NCBI GenBank assembly: GCA_005880075.1 | Contig: VBJT01000117.1 | Coordinates: forward strand, 13,864 to 30,711 | Source of the DNA: Chloroflexota bacterium | GTDB lineage: Bacteria > Chloroflexota > Dehalococcoidia > SM23-28-2 > RBG-16-64-32 | Direction: 5' to 3' | DNA length: 16,848 nt | In this document: positions 7,702 to 14,249 of the stretch, in pieces | Position numbering within the stretch: position 1 is the stretch's first letter | Layout of the letters: the number at the start of each line of letters is the position of its first letter | Program-made: the position numbers and the translations under genes | The notes under the pieces: model-generated | The model's database searches: none | What the model saw: only the letters and a program-made list of their open reading frames with translations | What the model was told of the DNA's origin: nothing

Positions 7702-8319
7702 GTGAACGAATCGTCGCCGGCGACGGCGGCGCCGCTGGTGCGCCTGATCGATGAGCTGTACAAGCTGCCCGGCATCGGCCCGAAGAGCGCGCAGCGTCTG
7801 GCCTATTACCTGCTGCGAATGCCAGCGGCGGAGGCCCGCGCGCTGGCTTCGGCGATCGTTGAGGTGAAGGAGCGGGTCACTTTCTGTTCGATCTGCCAGA
7901 ACGTGACGGAAGTGGACCCGTGCCGCATCTGCATGGATGGCGACCGCGACCGCACGATCATTTGCGTGGTTGAGGAGCCGCTGGACATTCTGGCGATCGA
8001 GCGGACACGAGGCTACCGCGGGATGCACCATGTGCTGCACGGGGCTATCTCGCCGATCGACGGAATCGGGCCGGAGGACTTGAAGGTCTCGGAGCTGCTA
8101 CAAAGGCTGCGGTCGGGCGAGGTGCAGGAGATCATCCTGGCGACGAACCCGAACCTGGAGGGTGAGGCGACGGCGATGTATCTTACGCGCCTGCTGCGGC
8201 CACTAGGCGTGCGGATCACGCGGCTCGCGAGAGGACTGCCGGTGGGCGGAGACCTGGAGTATGCGGACGACGTGACGCTTGCCCGCGCGCTAGAGGGACG
8301 GCAGGAGATCGAGAGCTAG
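7702..8319 (+). CDS. recR: Recombination mediator protein RecR
   Basis: RecR acts with RecO in loading RecA at single-stranded gaps (RecFOR pathway). The 205-residue protein has the N-terminal helix-hairpin-helix (LYKLPGIGPKSAQRLAYYLL), a four-Cys zinc finger (Cys62, Cys65, Cys74, Cys77), a Toprim domain (IICVVEEPLDILAIERTRGY, then EIILATNPNLEGEATAMYL) and the terminal Walker-B-like ITRLARGLPVGGDLEYADDV. The GTG start at 7702 has AGAGGTG 8 nt upstream at 7687-7693. It starts 19 nt after ybaB and ends 1 nt before recO. The length is typical and there are no gaps. Confidence 0.97.
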   Translation: MNESSPATAAPLVRLIDELYKLPGIGPKSAQRLAYYLLRMPAAEARALASAIVEVKERVTFCSICQNVTEVDPCRICMDGDRDRTIICVVEEPLDILAIERTRGYRGMHHVLHGAISPIDGIGPEDLKVSELLQRLRSGEVQEIILATNPNLEGEATAMYLTRLLRPLGVRITRLARGLPVGGDLEYADDVTLARALEGRQEIES

Positions 8320-8320
8320 G

Positions 8321-9103
8321 ATGCCCGTGCCGCGAATGTACAAGACGGAGGGGGTCATCCTCCGCCAGCGGCGGCTGGGGGAGGCGGACCGCATCCTCTG
8401 CGTTTACACGCCGACATTCGGGAAGATGGACGTGAAAGCACGGGGCGTGCGAAAGACGACCAGCCGGATGTCCGGCCACCTTCAGCCACTGACGCGCTGC
8501 ATGCTTCAGCTGGCGCAGGGGCATGTGAGTGATGTAGTCGCCGGTTGCGAAATGCTCGAAAGCTTCCAGCCGCTTCGAGATGACCTCGACCGCTTGAGCC
8601 GCGCGCTATACGCGGCGGAACTTATCGACCGCTTCGTGCCCGAGCGGACGCACAGCTTCCCGACATACCGGCTGCTCGTTGAGACGCTGCGCAGGCTAGC
8701 GGATGCGAACGACCTTGATCAGACTCTGCGATTCTTCGAGATGAGGCTGCTTGACCAGTGCGGCTTCCGGCCGGAACTGGAGGTGTGTGTAGGGTGCGGG
8801 TCGCGGTTGGAGGCCGTCGATAACTTCTTTGCGCCGATCAGCGGCGGGGCCATCTGCCGTGTGTGTGCAGGCGGTAGTATGGGCGCGCGGACGCTTTCGC
8901 TGAATGTGCTGAAAGTATTGCGACTTCTGCAGCACGGGTCATATGACGACGCCATGCGGGTGCGGACGGAAGGATCCTTGGCGAGAGAGGTGGAGACGCA
9001 CCTGCGCAGCTTTATTGTGTCGGTGCTCGAGCGGGACGTAAACGCGGCGGCGTTCATCGAGCGGCTACGCCGAGAAGGCGTTAAGCACGCGGTTGAAGCG
9101 TAA
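8321..9103 (+). CDS. recO: DNA repair protein RecO
   Basis: RecO anneals DNA and displaces SSB together with RecR. The 260-residue protein shows the N-terminal OB-fold (YKTEGVILRQRRLGEADRIL, then VKARGVRKTTSRMSGHLQPL), a helical middle (ALYAAELIDRF) and a zinc-ribbon-like module with Cys156, Cys159, Cys179 and Cys182, followed by a helical C-terminus. It starts at ATG 8321 one base after the recR stop (TAG-G-ATG), so the two are likely translationally coupled. RecO and RecR side by side fit their joint role. Confidence 0.94.
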   Translation: MPVPRMYKTEGVILRQRRLGEADRILCVYTPTFGKMDVKARGVRKTTSRMSGHLQPLTRCMLQLAQGHVSDVVAGCEMLESFQPLRDDLDRLSRALYAAELIDRFVPERTHSFPTYRLLVETLRRLADANDLDQTLRFFEMRLLDQCGFRPELEVCVGCGSRLEAVDNFFAPISGGAICRVCAGGSMGARTLSLNVLKVLRLLQHGSYDDAMRVRTEGSLAREVETHLRSFIVSVLERDVNAAAFIERLRREGVKHAVEA

Positions 9104-9106
9104 ACG

Positions 9107-9391
9107 ATGCCGGTCTATGAGTACTATTGTGAGGCGTGCGACGGGATCTTCGAAGCGCTGCGCTCCGTGCGCCAGTCGGAAGAGTCCGCGCCGTGTCCCA
9201 AGTGCGGTACAGACGCCGACCGGATCATGCCGACGACGTTCGCCTCGATGTCTCGCAAGGATGGCTGGCGACAGCGGGTGCCGTACCATCACAAACCTGT
9301 GCGAGCCGGGACGCCGGCCAAGACAATCGCCCGTGTGAAACCGAAGGAAAACGCCAAGCGTAAGGGGAAGGCGGAGGGAGCTACGGGCTAA
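9107..9391 (+). CDS. FmdB-family zinc-ribbon protein (first tandem copy)
   Basis: A 94-residue protein opening MPVYEYYCEACDGIFEAL, with a CxxC knuckle followed by CPKC about 20 residues later: the FmdB/CxxC-CxxC 'putative regulatory protein' zinc ribbon. After the ribbon come a short IMPTTFASM strand and a Lys/Arg-rich low-complexity tail (KPKENAKRKGKAEG). The family name comes from a formamide-regulated locus, but no general function is established. It begins 3 nt after recO and is followed after 1 nt by a paralogue. The basic tail could contact nucleic acid (inference only). Confidence 0.85.
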   Translation: MPVYEYYCEACDGIFEALRSVRQSEESAPCPKCGTDADRIMPTTFASMSRKDGWRQRVPYHHKPVRAGTPAKTIARVKPKENAKRKGKAEGATG

Positions 9392-9392
9392 G

Positions 9393-9827
9393 ATGCCGCT
9401 TTACGAGTACTATTGCGGGAGCTGCGATGGGGTTTTCGAGGCAATCCGCGAGATGCGGGAGGCCTCGCTGGCTGTCCCATGTCCGGAGTGCGACCGGGAC
9501 GGCGAACGGATCATGTCGAGCTTCAACGCCTTCACGTTCCGGGACGGCTACCCGCGGCGCATTCCAGATAAGGGTACGTATTGGCACATGGGTCAGGAGG
9601 TTAAGAAGCGGGCAACGCGCATGAAGGGTTGGGAGCATCCCGAACTGGCCAAGCCGAAGCCCAAGCCGCGGCCGACTCGCGGCGAGACGCGTGCGCAGCG
9701 GGACAAACGCCTCGCAGCGCTAAGAGAAGCCCGTTACCGCGACCGCTGGGGTATCGATAAGGACGGGTTTCCGACCGTGAAGACCAAGGCGCCGGAAAAG
9801 GAAAAGAAGGTCCTTCCGACGAGCTAG
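9393..9827 (+). CDS. FmdB-family zinc-ribbon protein (second tandem copy, extended)
   Basis: A 144-residue paralogue of the preceding gene: MPLYEYYCGSCDGVFEAI, then CPEC and IMSSFNAFTFRDGYPRRIPD. The first 50 or so residues of the two copies align without gaps around the Cys motifs, pointing to tandem duplication. The extra C-terminal part has a conserved-looking YWHMGQEVKKRATRMKGWEH segment and a strongly basic, Pro/Lys/Arg-rich tail (KPKPKPRPTRGETRAQRDKR). Function is unknown. It starts at TAA-G-ATG and closes the plus-strand cluster, converging on the polyprenyl synthase with only 20 nt between; no clear terminator is visible there. Confidence 0.82.
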   Translation: MPLYEYYCGSCDGVFEAIREMREASLAVPCPECDRDGERIMSSFNAFTFRDGYPRRIPDKGTYWHMGQEVKKRATRMKGWEHPELAKPKPKPRPTRGETRAQRDKRLAALREARYRDRWGIDKDGFPTVKTKAPEKEKKVLPTS

Positions 9828-9847
9828 CGAGCGGGCCCGGAGGCGAA

Positions 9848-10810
9848 TCAGGTACGCCGGTCGAGAATGTAGTCAGTCAGGTCGCGGAGCGTCTCGCGGT
9901 CCTCCAGATCGGGAAGCACATCGAGGGCGTCGTTCGCGCGGCGCGAAAAATCACGGGCCATCTCGTACGATTCTTCGATAACACCGGAATCGAGGACGAC
10001 CTGAACGGCCTCGGCCAGGCGCTCTCGCGAAGGGCGCGCAAAGTACTTCTGGACCGGGTTCGACTTCGGGGAGCGGTCCATCAGGAGGAGCGAAGGTAGG
10101 GTAAGAGTCCCCTGCATGAGATCGCTTCCGACGGGCTTGCCCATGGCGTCGGGATCTCCGGTGAAATCGAGGATGTCGTCCACGACCTGGAAGGCCATTC
10201 CGAAGTTGTAGCCGTAATCATGGAAGGCCTGCGTCGATGGGTCTGGCTGGGCACTGACGATCGCACCGCCTTCGCAGGCGGTCGCGAAGAGCGAGGCAGT
10301 CTTGCCGCCGATCCGCTGGAGATAGTCGCGTATGGTCTGGCGGCTGTCGTAAGCAGTGAGGTCCTGGCGGATTTCACCTTTGGCCATGATCATGAGCGTG
10401 TCGGAGAAGAGGCGCACGACCTGGAGGTTGTCAGTCTTCACGACCTGATCAGCAGCGTGGGCGAAAAGATAGTCGCCGAGCATTACGGTAGTCGAATTGT
10501 GGAATGCGCTGTTGACGGTAGGGCGGCCTCGCCGCGTCGCTGCCTGATCGATCACGTCGTCATGCACGAGAGTCGCGGTGTGCAGGAGCTCGACGGACGC
10601 GGCCAACGGGACGAGGAGGTCGAGATCATAGTGGCCGAAGCGGCCGCTGAGAAGAGCTAGGGCCGGGCGCAGCAGCTTGCCGCCGCCCGAGAGCACGATG
10701 TCGAGCATGTCCCCCAGCGGTCCATAATCCGCGTGCTTGAGCGATTCGAATACCCGCTCCACTCTGGAGAGATCCTCCTGGACGGCGCCGTAGAGGAGTT
10801 GAGTCTTCAC
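9848..10810 (-). CDS. Long-chain polyprenyl diphosphate synthase
   Basis: A 320-residue trans-isoprenyl diphosphate synthase that condenses isopentenyl diphosphate onto allylic primers. Motifs are GGGKLLRP (43-49 region), the first Asp-rich motif HDDVID (Asp84, Asp85, Asp88) with RRGRPTVN after it, GEIRQDL, GGKTASLF, and the second Asp-rich motif QVVDDILD (Asp211, Asp212, Asp215) followed by GKPVGSDLMQGTLTLP. The residue five before the first Asp motif is Ala79, not an aromatic, which points to a long product such as a quinone side chain; that would match a quinone-reducing complex I nearby. The GTG start overlaps the tatD stop (GTGA). Exact chain length cannot be read from the sequence. Confidence 0.93.
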   Translation of the reverse strand: MKTQLLYGAVQEDLSRVERVFESLKHADYGPLGDMLDIVLSGGGKLLRPALALLSGRFGHYDLDLLVPLAASVELLHTATLVHDDVIDQAATRRGRPTVNSAFHNSTTVMLGDYLFAHAADQVVKTDNLQVVRLFSDTLMIMAKGEIRQDLTAYDSRQTIRDYLQRIGGKTASLFATACEGGAIVSAQPDPSTQAFHDYGYNFGMAFQVVDDILDFTGDPDAMGKPVGSDLMQGTLTLPSLLLMDRSPKSNPVQKYFARPSRERLAEAVQVVLDSGVIEESYEMARDFSRRANDALDVLPDLEDRETLRDLTDYILDRRT

Positions 10811-11590
10811 GGGCGCGCACCGGCTGGCTCAGAGACGCGATCGATTGCGAAGAGGTGAGCGGCATTGGCCGACGTGGATTCGGCGATCCGTTCGAATCGC
10901 TCGTTTCGAAGGTCGGCGATGAAGCGGGCCGTCTCGACTACGTAGGCGGGCTCGTTGCGCTGGCCGCGCCTCGATTGCGGAGTCAGGTAAGGCGCGTCTG
11001 TCTCGATCACTACCGATGCGAGGGGGAGGCCATGAGCGACGGCACGCGTCCTATGAGCGTTCGGGTAGGTGACGGTGCCGGCGATGGAGATCAGGAAGCC
11101 AAGCTTGATGTAGCGGAGGGCGAGCGCCAGGTCGCCGGCGAAGCAATGCATTACTCCCAGAGGGCGATTTGGGGGGCATTCATCCTTCACGCGCTCCGCA
11201 TAAACCGAAAGGATATCGAACGTCTCTTCGTCGGCGTCTCTGGCGTGAATAACTACCGGCAGGCGCACAGAGAGCGCCATGTCTAGCTGCTCGCGAAACG
11301 CCTGACATTGTCGGTCGGGCGGAGAGAGGTTGCGGTAGAAGTCGAGCCCGATCTCGCCGATGGCGAGAACGCGAGGGTTTGCCGCCAATCGGGACAACGC
11401 ATCGATACAGGCAGTCGAACGACTGAGCCAGTTGAACTGCGCGGCGGCTGCTTTCCAGATCGTATCCGACGACCACTAGCGCCGAGACGCCGGCCTCGCG
11501 GGAGCGGCGAACGACTGCTCCGTGGTCGCCGTCGAACTTAGGGTCCTGGAGATGGCAGTGGGAATCTATAATCCCTTCAACGGGACTCAT
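10807..11590 (-). pseudogene. tatD: TatD-family metal-dependent hydrolase/DNase, frame broken by an internal deletion
   Basis: TatD proteins are TIM-barrel metal-dependent nucleases. ATG 11590, 1 nt after the metG stop, opens MSPVEGIIDSHCHLQDPKFD with the metal ligands His11 and His13, and continues to AVQLAQSFD (residue 59, about 11414). The rest is in another frame from about 11406: IDALSRLAANPRVLAIGEIG, LDFYR, PVVIHARDADEE, MHCFAGDL and IETDAPYLTP, all normal ligand and active-site motifs, ending GARP at 10807. The intervening block, which normally holds the VYAAVGxHPH strand, is missing, about 50-65 nt by comparison with the family. The stop overlaps the next gene by 4 nt. As written the N-terminal frame would run on out of phase to 11180. 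Confidence 0.86.
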
Positions 11591-11591
11591 G

Positions 11592-13274
11592 TCAGGAGCC
11601 GAACCTTGCTTCTTCCGCTCCGACGACCGCGGGGTCGAGCTTTTTGAACAAGGGCTGAGGCTCGGACAGCGGCCGGCCCGCCGGCGGCGTCTGAGGCCGC
11701 CAGCCGGCGTCCCGCAGTGGCGTTTCGTTGCCGAGATAGCCGTGGAGGGTCTCACAAGTGAAGGGGAGATACGGCGAGAGCGCGACATTGAGCCCGCTGA
11801 TCGCGCCGATAGCTGTGTGAAGGACTGTTGCACAGCGGCCGCGGTCTTCAGTGATCAGTTTCCAGGGGGCGTTCTCCTCAATGTAGCGGTTCGCCTCCCT
11901 CGCTACAGACATCGCCGACTCAAGACCGGCGCGGAAATGGCAGAGAGCGATGTTCTGACCGACCTCGAGGATCGCCTGTTCGGACCTGGTTAGCAGTGAG
12001 CGATCGTCTTCGGTAAGTTCTCGAGGCGTGGGAACAGCGGCTTCGAAATTGCGGTAGGTGAAACTCAGGACGCGGTTCACTAAGTTGCCCCAGGTAGCGA
12101 CGAGCTCGTCGTTGTTACGGCGCACGAAATCCGCCCACGTAAAGTCGGAGTCCGAGCTTTCGGGCATCGTAGCAGCGAGGTAATAGCGAAGAGCATCGGG
12201 ATCGTAACGCGAGAGGAAATCGGGGACCCAAACGGCCATCCGGCGGCTGGTCGATGCTTTGCTTCCGCGAATGGTGAGGTATTGGTTGGCGGGGACATCG
12301 TAAGGGAGGTTGTAGTGGGTTCCCACTGCCTCGCTGTAGCCCATGAGCTGAGCGGGCCAGCTTAGCGTGTGAAACCAGATGTTGTCCTTGCCAATGAAGT
12401 AGTAACTCTTCGCCTGAGAGTCCTGCCAGAAGTCCCGCCATCGCTCCGGCTGCCCGTTCTGCTCGGCCCATTCGATAGCCGCAGAGAGGTAGCCGATCAC
12501 GTTTTCGAACCAGACATAGATGCGCTTTTCGCCATAGCCTTCGACTGGAATGCGGATCCCCCACTCGAGGTCTCGCGTTATCGCCCGGTCGTGTAGGCCC
12601 TGCTCGATGACGCCGAGAGAGAAGTTGACGACGTTCTTGCGCCAGCGAGGCTTGTCTGAAGAGAGCCAGTCTCTGAGGCGGTCGTTGTAGGCGCTGAGGC
12701 GCAGAAAGAAATGCTCCGAGTCACGAAGTTCGGGCTCGGAGCCGTCGAATTTACAGCGGCGCTCCGTGAGGTCGATCGGGTCGAGGACGTTGCCGCAGTT
12801 GTCGCACTGGTCTCCACGAGCATTCGCGTCGCCGCAGATCGGGCAGGTGCCTTCGACGTAGCGGTCGAGCAGGAACCGTTTTTCGACGGTGCAATAAGGC
12901 AGCTTCATGCTCGATTGGTAGATGTCGCCCTTTTCGAGCAGGCGGAGAAACATATCCTGTGCTACACGGACGTGGTTCTCTGTGGCGGTGGTTGTGTATA
13001 GATCCCAGCTGATACCGAGGCGCTTCCAGGAATCGAGAAACTCATTGTGAAACTGGGAGGCTACTTCGGTGGGGGTGCGGCCTTCCTGTTCGGCGCGAAC
13101 AGTGATCGGCGTGCCGTGCAGGTCGCTGCCCGAGACCATGAGGACGTCATTGCCGGCTGCGCGGTGATAGCGGGCGAAGATGTCAGCGGGAAGGTAGGCG
13201 CCAACAATCTGGCCGATGTGTAGTGATCCGTTGCTGTAGGGCCAAGCGACACCTATGAATATTCTTTCGGGCAT
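11592..13274 (-). CDS. metG: Methionine--tRNA ligase
   Basis: MetRS charges tRNA-Met. The 560-residue protein has the N-terminal PYSNGSLHIGQIVGAYLPAD with a HIGQ form of the HIGH signature (19-22), a zinc knuckle with Cys144, Cys147, Cys157 and Cys160 (CPICGDANARGDQCDNCG), the catalytic YVWFENVIGYLSA and FIGKDNIWFHTL blocks, and KASTS at 339-343 in place of KMSKS, followed by RRMAVWVPDFLSRYDPDALR. The anticodon-binding helical domain is present and there is no C-terminal tRNA-binding (Trbp111-like) extension. The start at ATG 13274 sits below an extended -10 box. It heads a run metG-tatD-polyprenyl synthase with a 1-nt gap to tatD. The variant KxSTS motif is discussed among the findings. Confidence 0.95.
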   Translation of the reverse strand: MPERIFIGVAWPYSNGSLHIGQIVGAYLPADIFARYHRAAGNDVLMVSGSDLHGTPITVRAEQEGRTPTEVASQFHNEFLDSWKRLGISWDLYTTTATENHVRVAQDMFLRLLEKGDIYQSSMKLPYCTVEKRFLLDRYVEGTCPICGDANARGDQCDNCGNVLDPIDLTERRCKFDGSEPELRDSEHFFLRLSAYNDRLRDWLSSDKPRWRKNVVNFSLGVIEQGLHDRAITRDLEWGIRIPVEGYGEKRIYVWFENVIGYLSAAIEWAEQNGQPERWRDFWQDSQAKSYYFIGKDNIWFHTLSWPAQLMGYSEAVGTHYNLPYDVPANQYLTIRGSKASTSRRMAVWVPDFLSRYDPDALRYYLAATMPESSDSDFTWADFVRRNNDELVATWGNLVNRVLSFTYRNFEAAVPTPRELTEDDRSLLTRSEQAILEVGQNIALCHFRAGLESAMSVAREANRYIEENAPWKLITEDRGRCATVLHTAIGAISGLNVALSPYLPFTCETLHGYLGNETPLRDAGWRPQTPPAGRPLSEPQPLFKKLDPAVVGAEEARFGS

Positions 13275-13289
13275 ATATGTTCCCGTCGA

Positions 13290-13298
13290 ATTTTAGCA
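13290..13298 (-). promoter_or_regulatory. Candidate extended -10 promoter of the metG-tatD-polyprenyl synthase run
   Basis: On the minus strand the bases read TGCTAAAAT, an extended -10 (TGn followed by TAAAAT), ending 15 nt before the metG ATG. The -35 region is weak. An inverted repeat, GGCTGAG at 13313-13319 and CTCAGCC at 13352-13358, lies just upstream around the rsmI stop; its 7-bp stem has a long loop and no T tract, so a terminator is doubtful. The 78-nt gap to rsmI suggests metG has its own start site even if some rsmI transcripts read through. Confidence 0.4.
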
Positions 13299-13352
13299 TG
13301 GGGTATTCCGAAGGCTGAGTGCTGATGGTACGCCGAGCCAAGTAATCGTTGC

Positions 13353-14107
13353 TCAGCCCTGGTCTTCGCTAAATTGGAGCCACAAGGTATAGATTTCGCG
13401 GCGGGGGCGGCCAGCCGCGGCAGATACAGCCTTCACCGCATCTCGCCCTGAGAGCCCACGGTCTTTCGCTTCTTGAAGATAACGGCGGATCTCGTCATCC
13501 GAGAGGGGTCGCGGTTGGTCAGTTGCACCCTCAATCACGATGGTGAACTCGCCGCGTGGGTCCGGAAAGTGGGTAAGCGCTTCTGCCGCGGTGCCACGGA
13601 AAACCTCCTCGAACACCTTGGTGAGTTCCCGGCAGACAGCCAAACGGCGACCGCTGAGGCGGCAATCTGCGCCAGAGCGCGGCGGCGTTCGGCGGGGCGT
13701 CGGGAAAGGAAGCCGAGGAACGTAAACTGGCGCATCGGGAGCCCGGAGGTCACAAGCGCGGCGATGAGGGCCGACGGGCCAGGAATGGGGACAACCGAGT
13801 GGCCCGCAGCGATCGTGGCGGCGATCAGTTCGTGCCCAGGGTCGCTGACGCCGGGAGTGCCGGCTTCCGAGACTAGCGCGACGTCCCCGGTCTTCATGGT
13901 AGCGAGAAGCTGCGGTGTGCGGTGGTCCATGTTGTGCTCGTTATAGCTGACAATCCGGGTGTTGATGCCATAGTTGCGAAGAAGGATTTGGGTCGTCCGA
14001 GTGTCTTCCGCTGCGATCAGCCTGACCTCACGAAGCACGCGGAGGGCGCGCATGGTCGCGTCCTCAAGATTGCCAATAGGGGTGGAGACGACAAACAAAC
14101 TTGACAA
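13353..14107 (-). pseudogene. rsmI: 16S rRNA 2'-O-ribose C1402 methyltransferase RsmI, frame broken by an internal deletion
   Basis: RsmI methylates the 2'-O of C1402 in 16S rRNA using SAM. The N-terminal half reads FVVSTPIGNLEDAT, AEDTRTTQILLRNYGI, YNEHN, SEAGTPGVSDPGHELI, IPGPSALIAALVTSGL and FLGFLSRRPAERRRALAQIA, all family signatures. About 13655 the frame changes, and RRLAVCRELTKVFEEVFRGT, GEFTIVIEG and the C-terminal helical domain follow, to 13353. The expected segment with the EAPHR motif between them is missing, roughly 25 residues. The TTG at 14107 is the first available start; a second TTG at 14098 would also fit the family N-terminus. TATAAA on the minus strand at 14150-14145 is a weak promoter candidate. 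Uninterrupted length would be about 275 residues, as usual. Confidence 0.87.
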
Positions 14108-14179
14108 ACGATATAACGCCTTACTGTTTCTTTAGTGGAAAGCGTTTATACTTTTGCTCAAAATGCTCGCCCGTGACCG

Positions 14180-14209
14180 TTGACCGCCCGAACAGCGGAT
14201 TGATATATT
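14180..14209 (+). promoter_or_regulatory. guaB3 promoter (-35 TTGACC, extended -10 TGaTATATT)
   Basis: TTGACC at 14180-14185 differs from the -35 consensus at one base. After an 18-nt spacer, TATATT at 14204-14209 is preceded by TG at 14201-14202, the extended -10 arrangement. The expected start near 14216 leaves a leader of about 34 nt with the ribosome binding site AGAGAGG at 14236-14242, 7 nt before the ATG. The leader contains a 4-bp CTCG/CGAG stem that is probably too weak to matter. This lies in the 142-nt divergent region between rsmI and guaB3. Confidence 0.65.
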
Positions 14210-14249
14210 GTTATGAAATTCCTCGGGCTTCCGCGAGAGAGGTAACTAA

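Noticed and set aside
9828..9847. Bidirectional terminator between the convergent genes
   Set aside because: Only a short CGGGCCCG palindrome is present, without a proper stem or T tracts.
10220..10660. 146-residue plus-strand reading frame
   Set aside because: It lies wholly antisense to the intact polyprenyl synthase, has no ribosome binding site and shows no recognisable motif; it is a high-GC shadow.
11589..11993. 134-residue plus-strand reading frame
   Set aside because: It is antisense to the 3' end of metG, which is intact and clearly coding.
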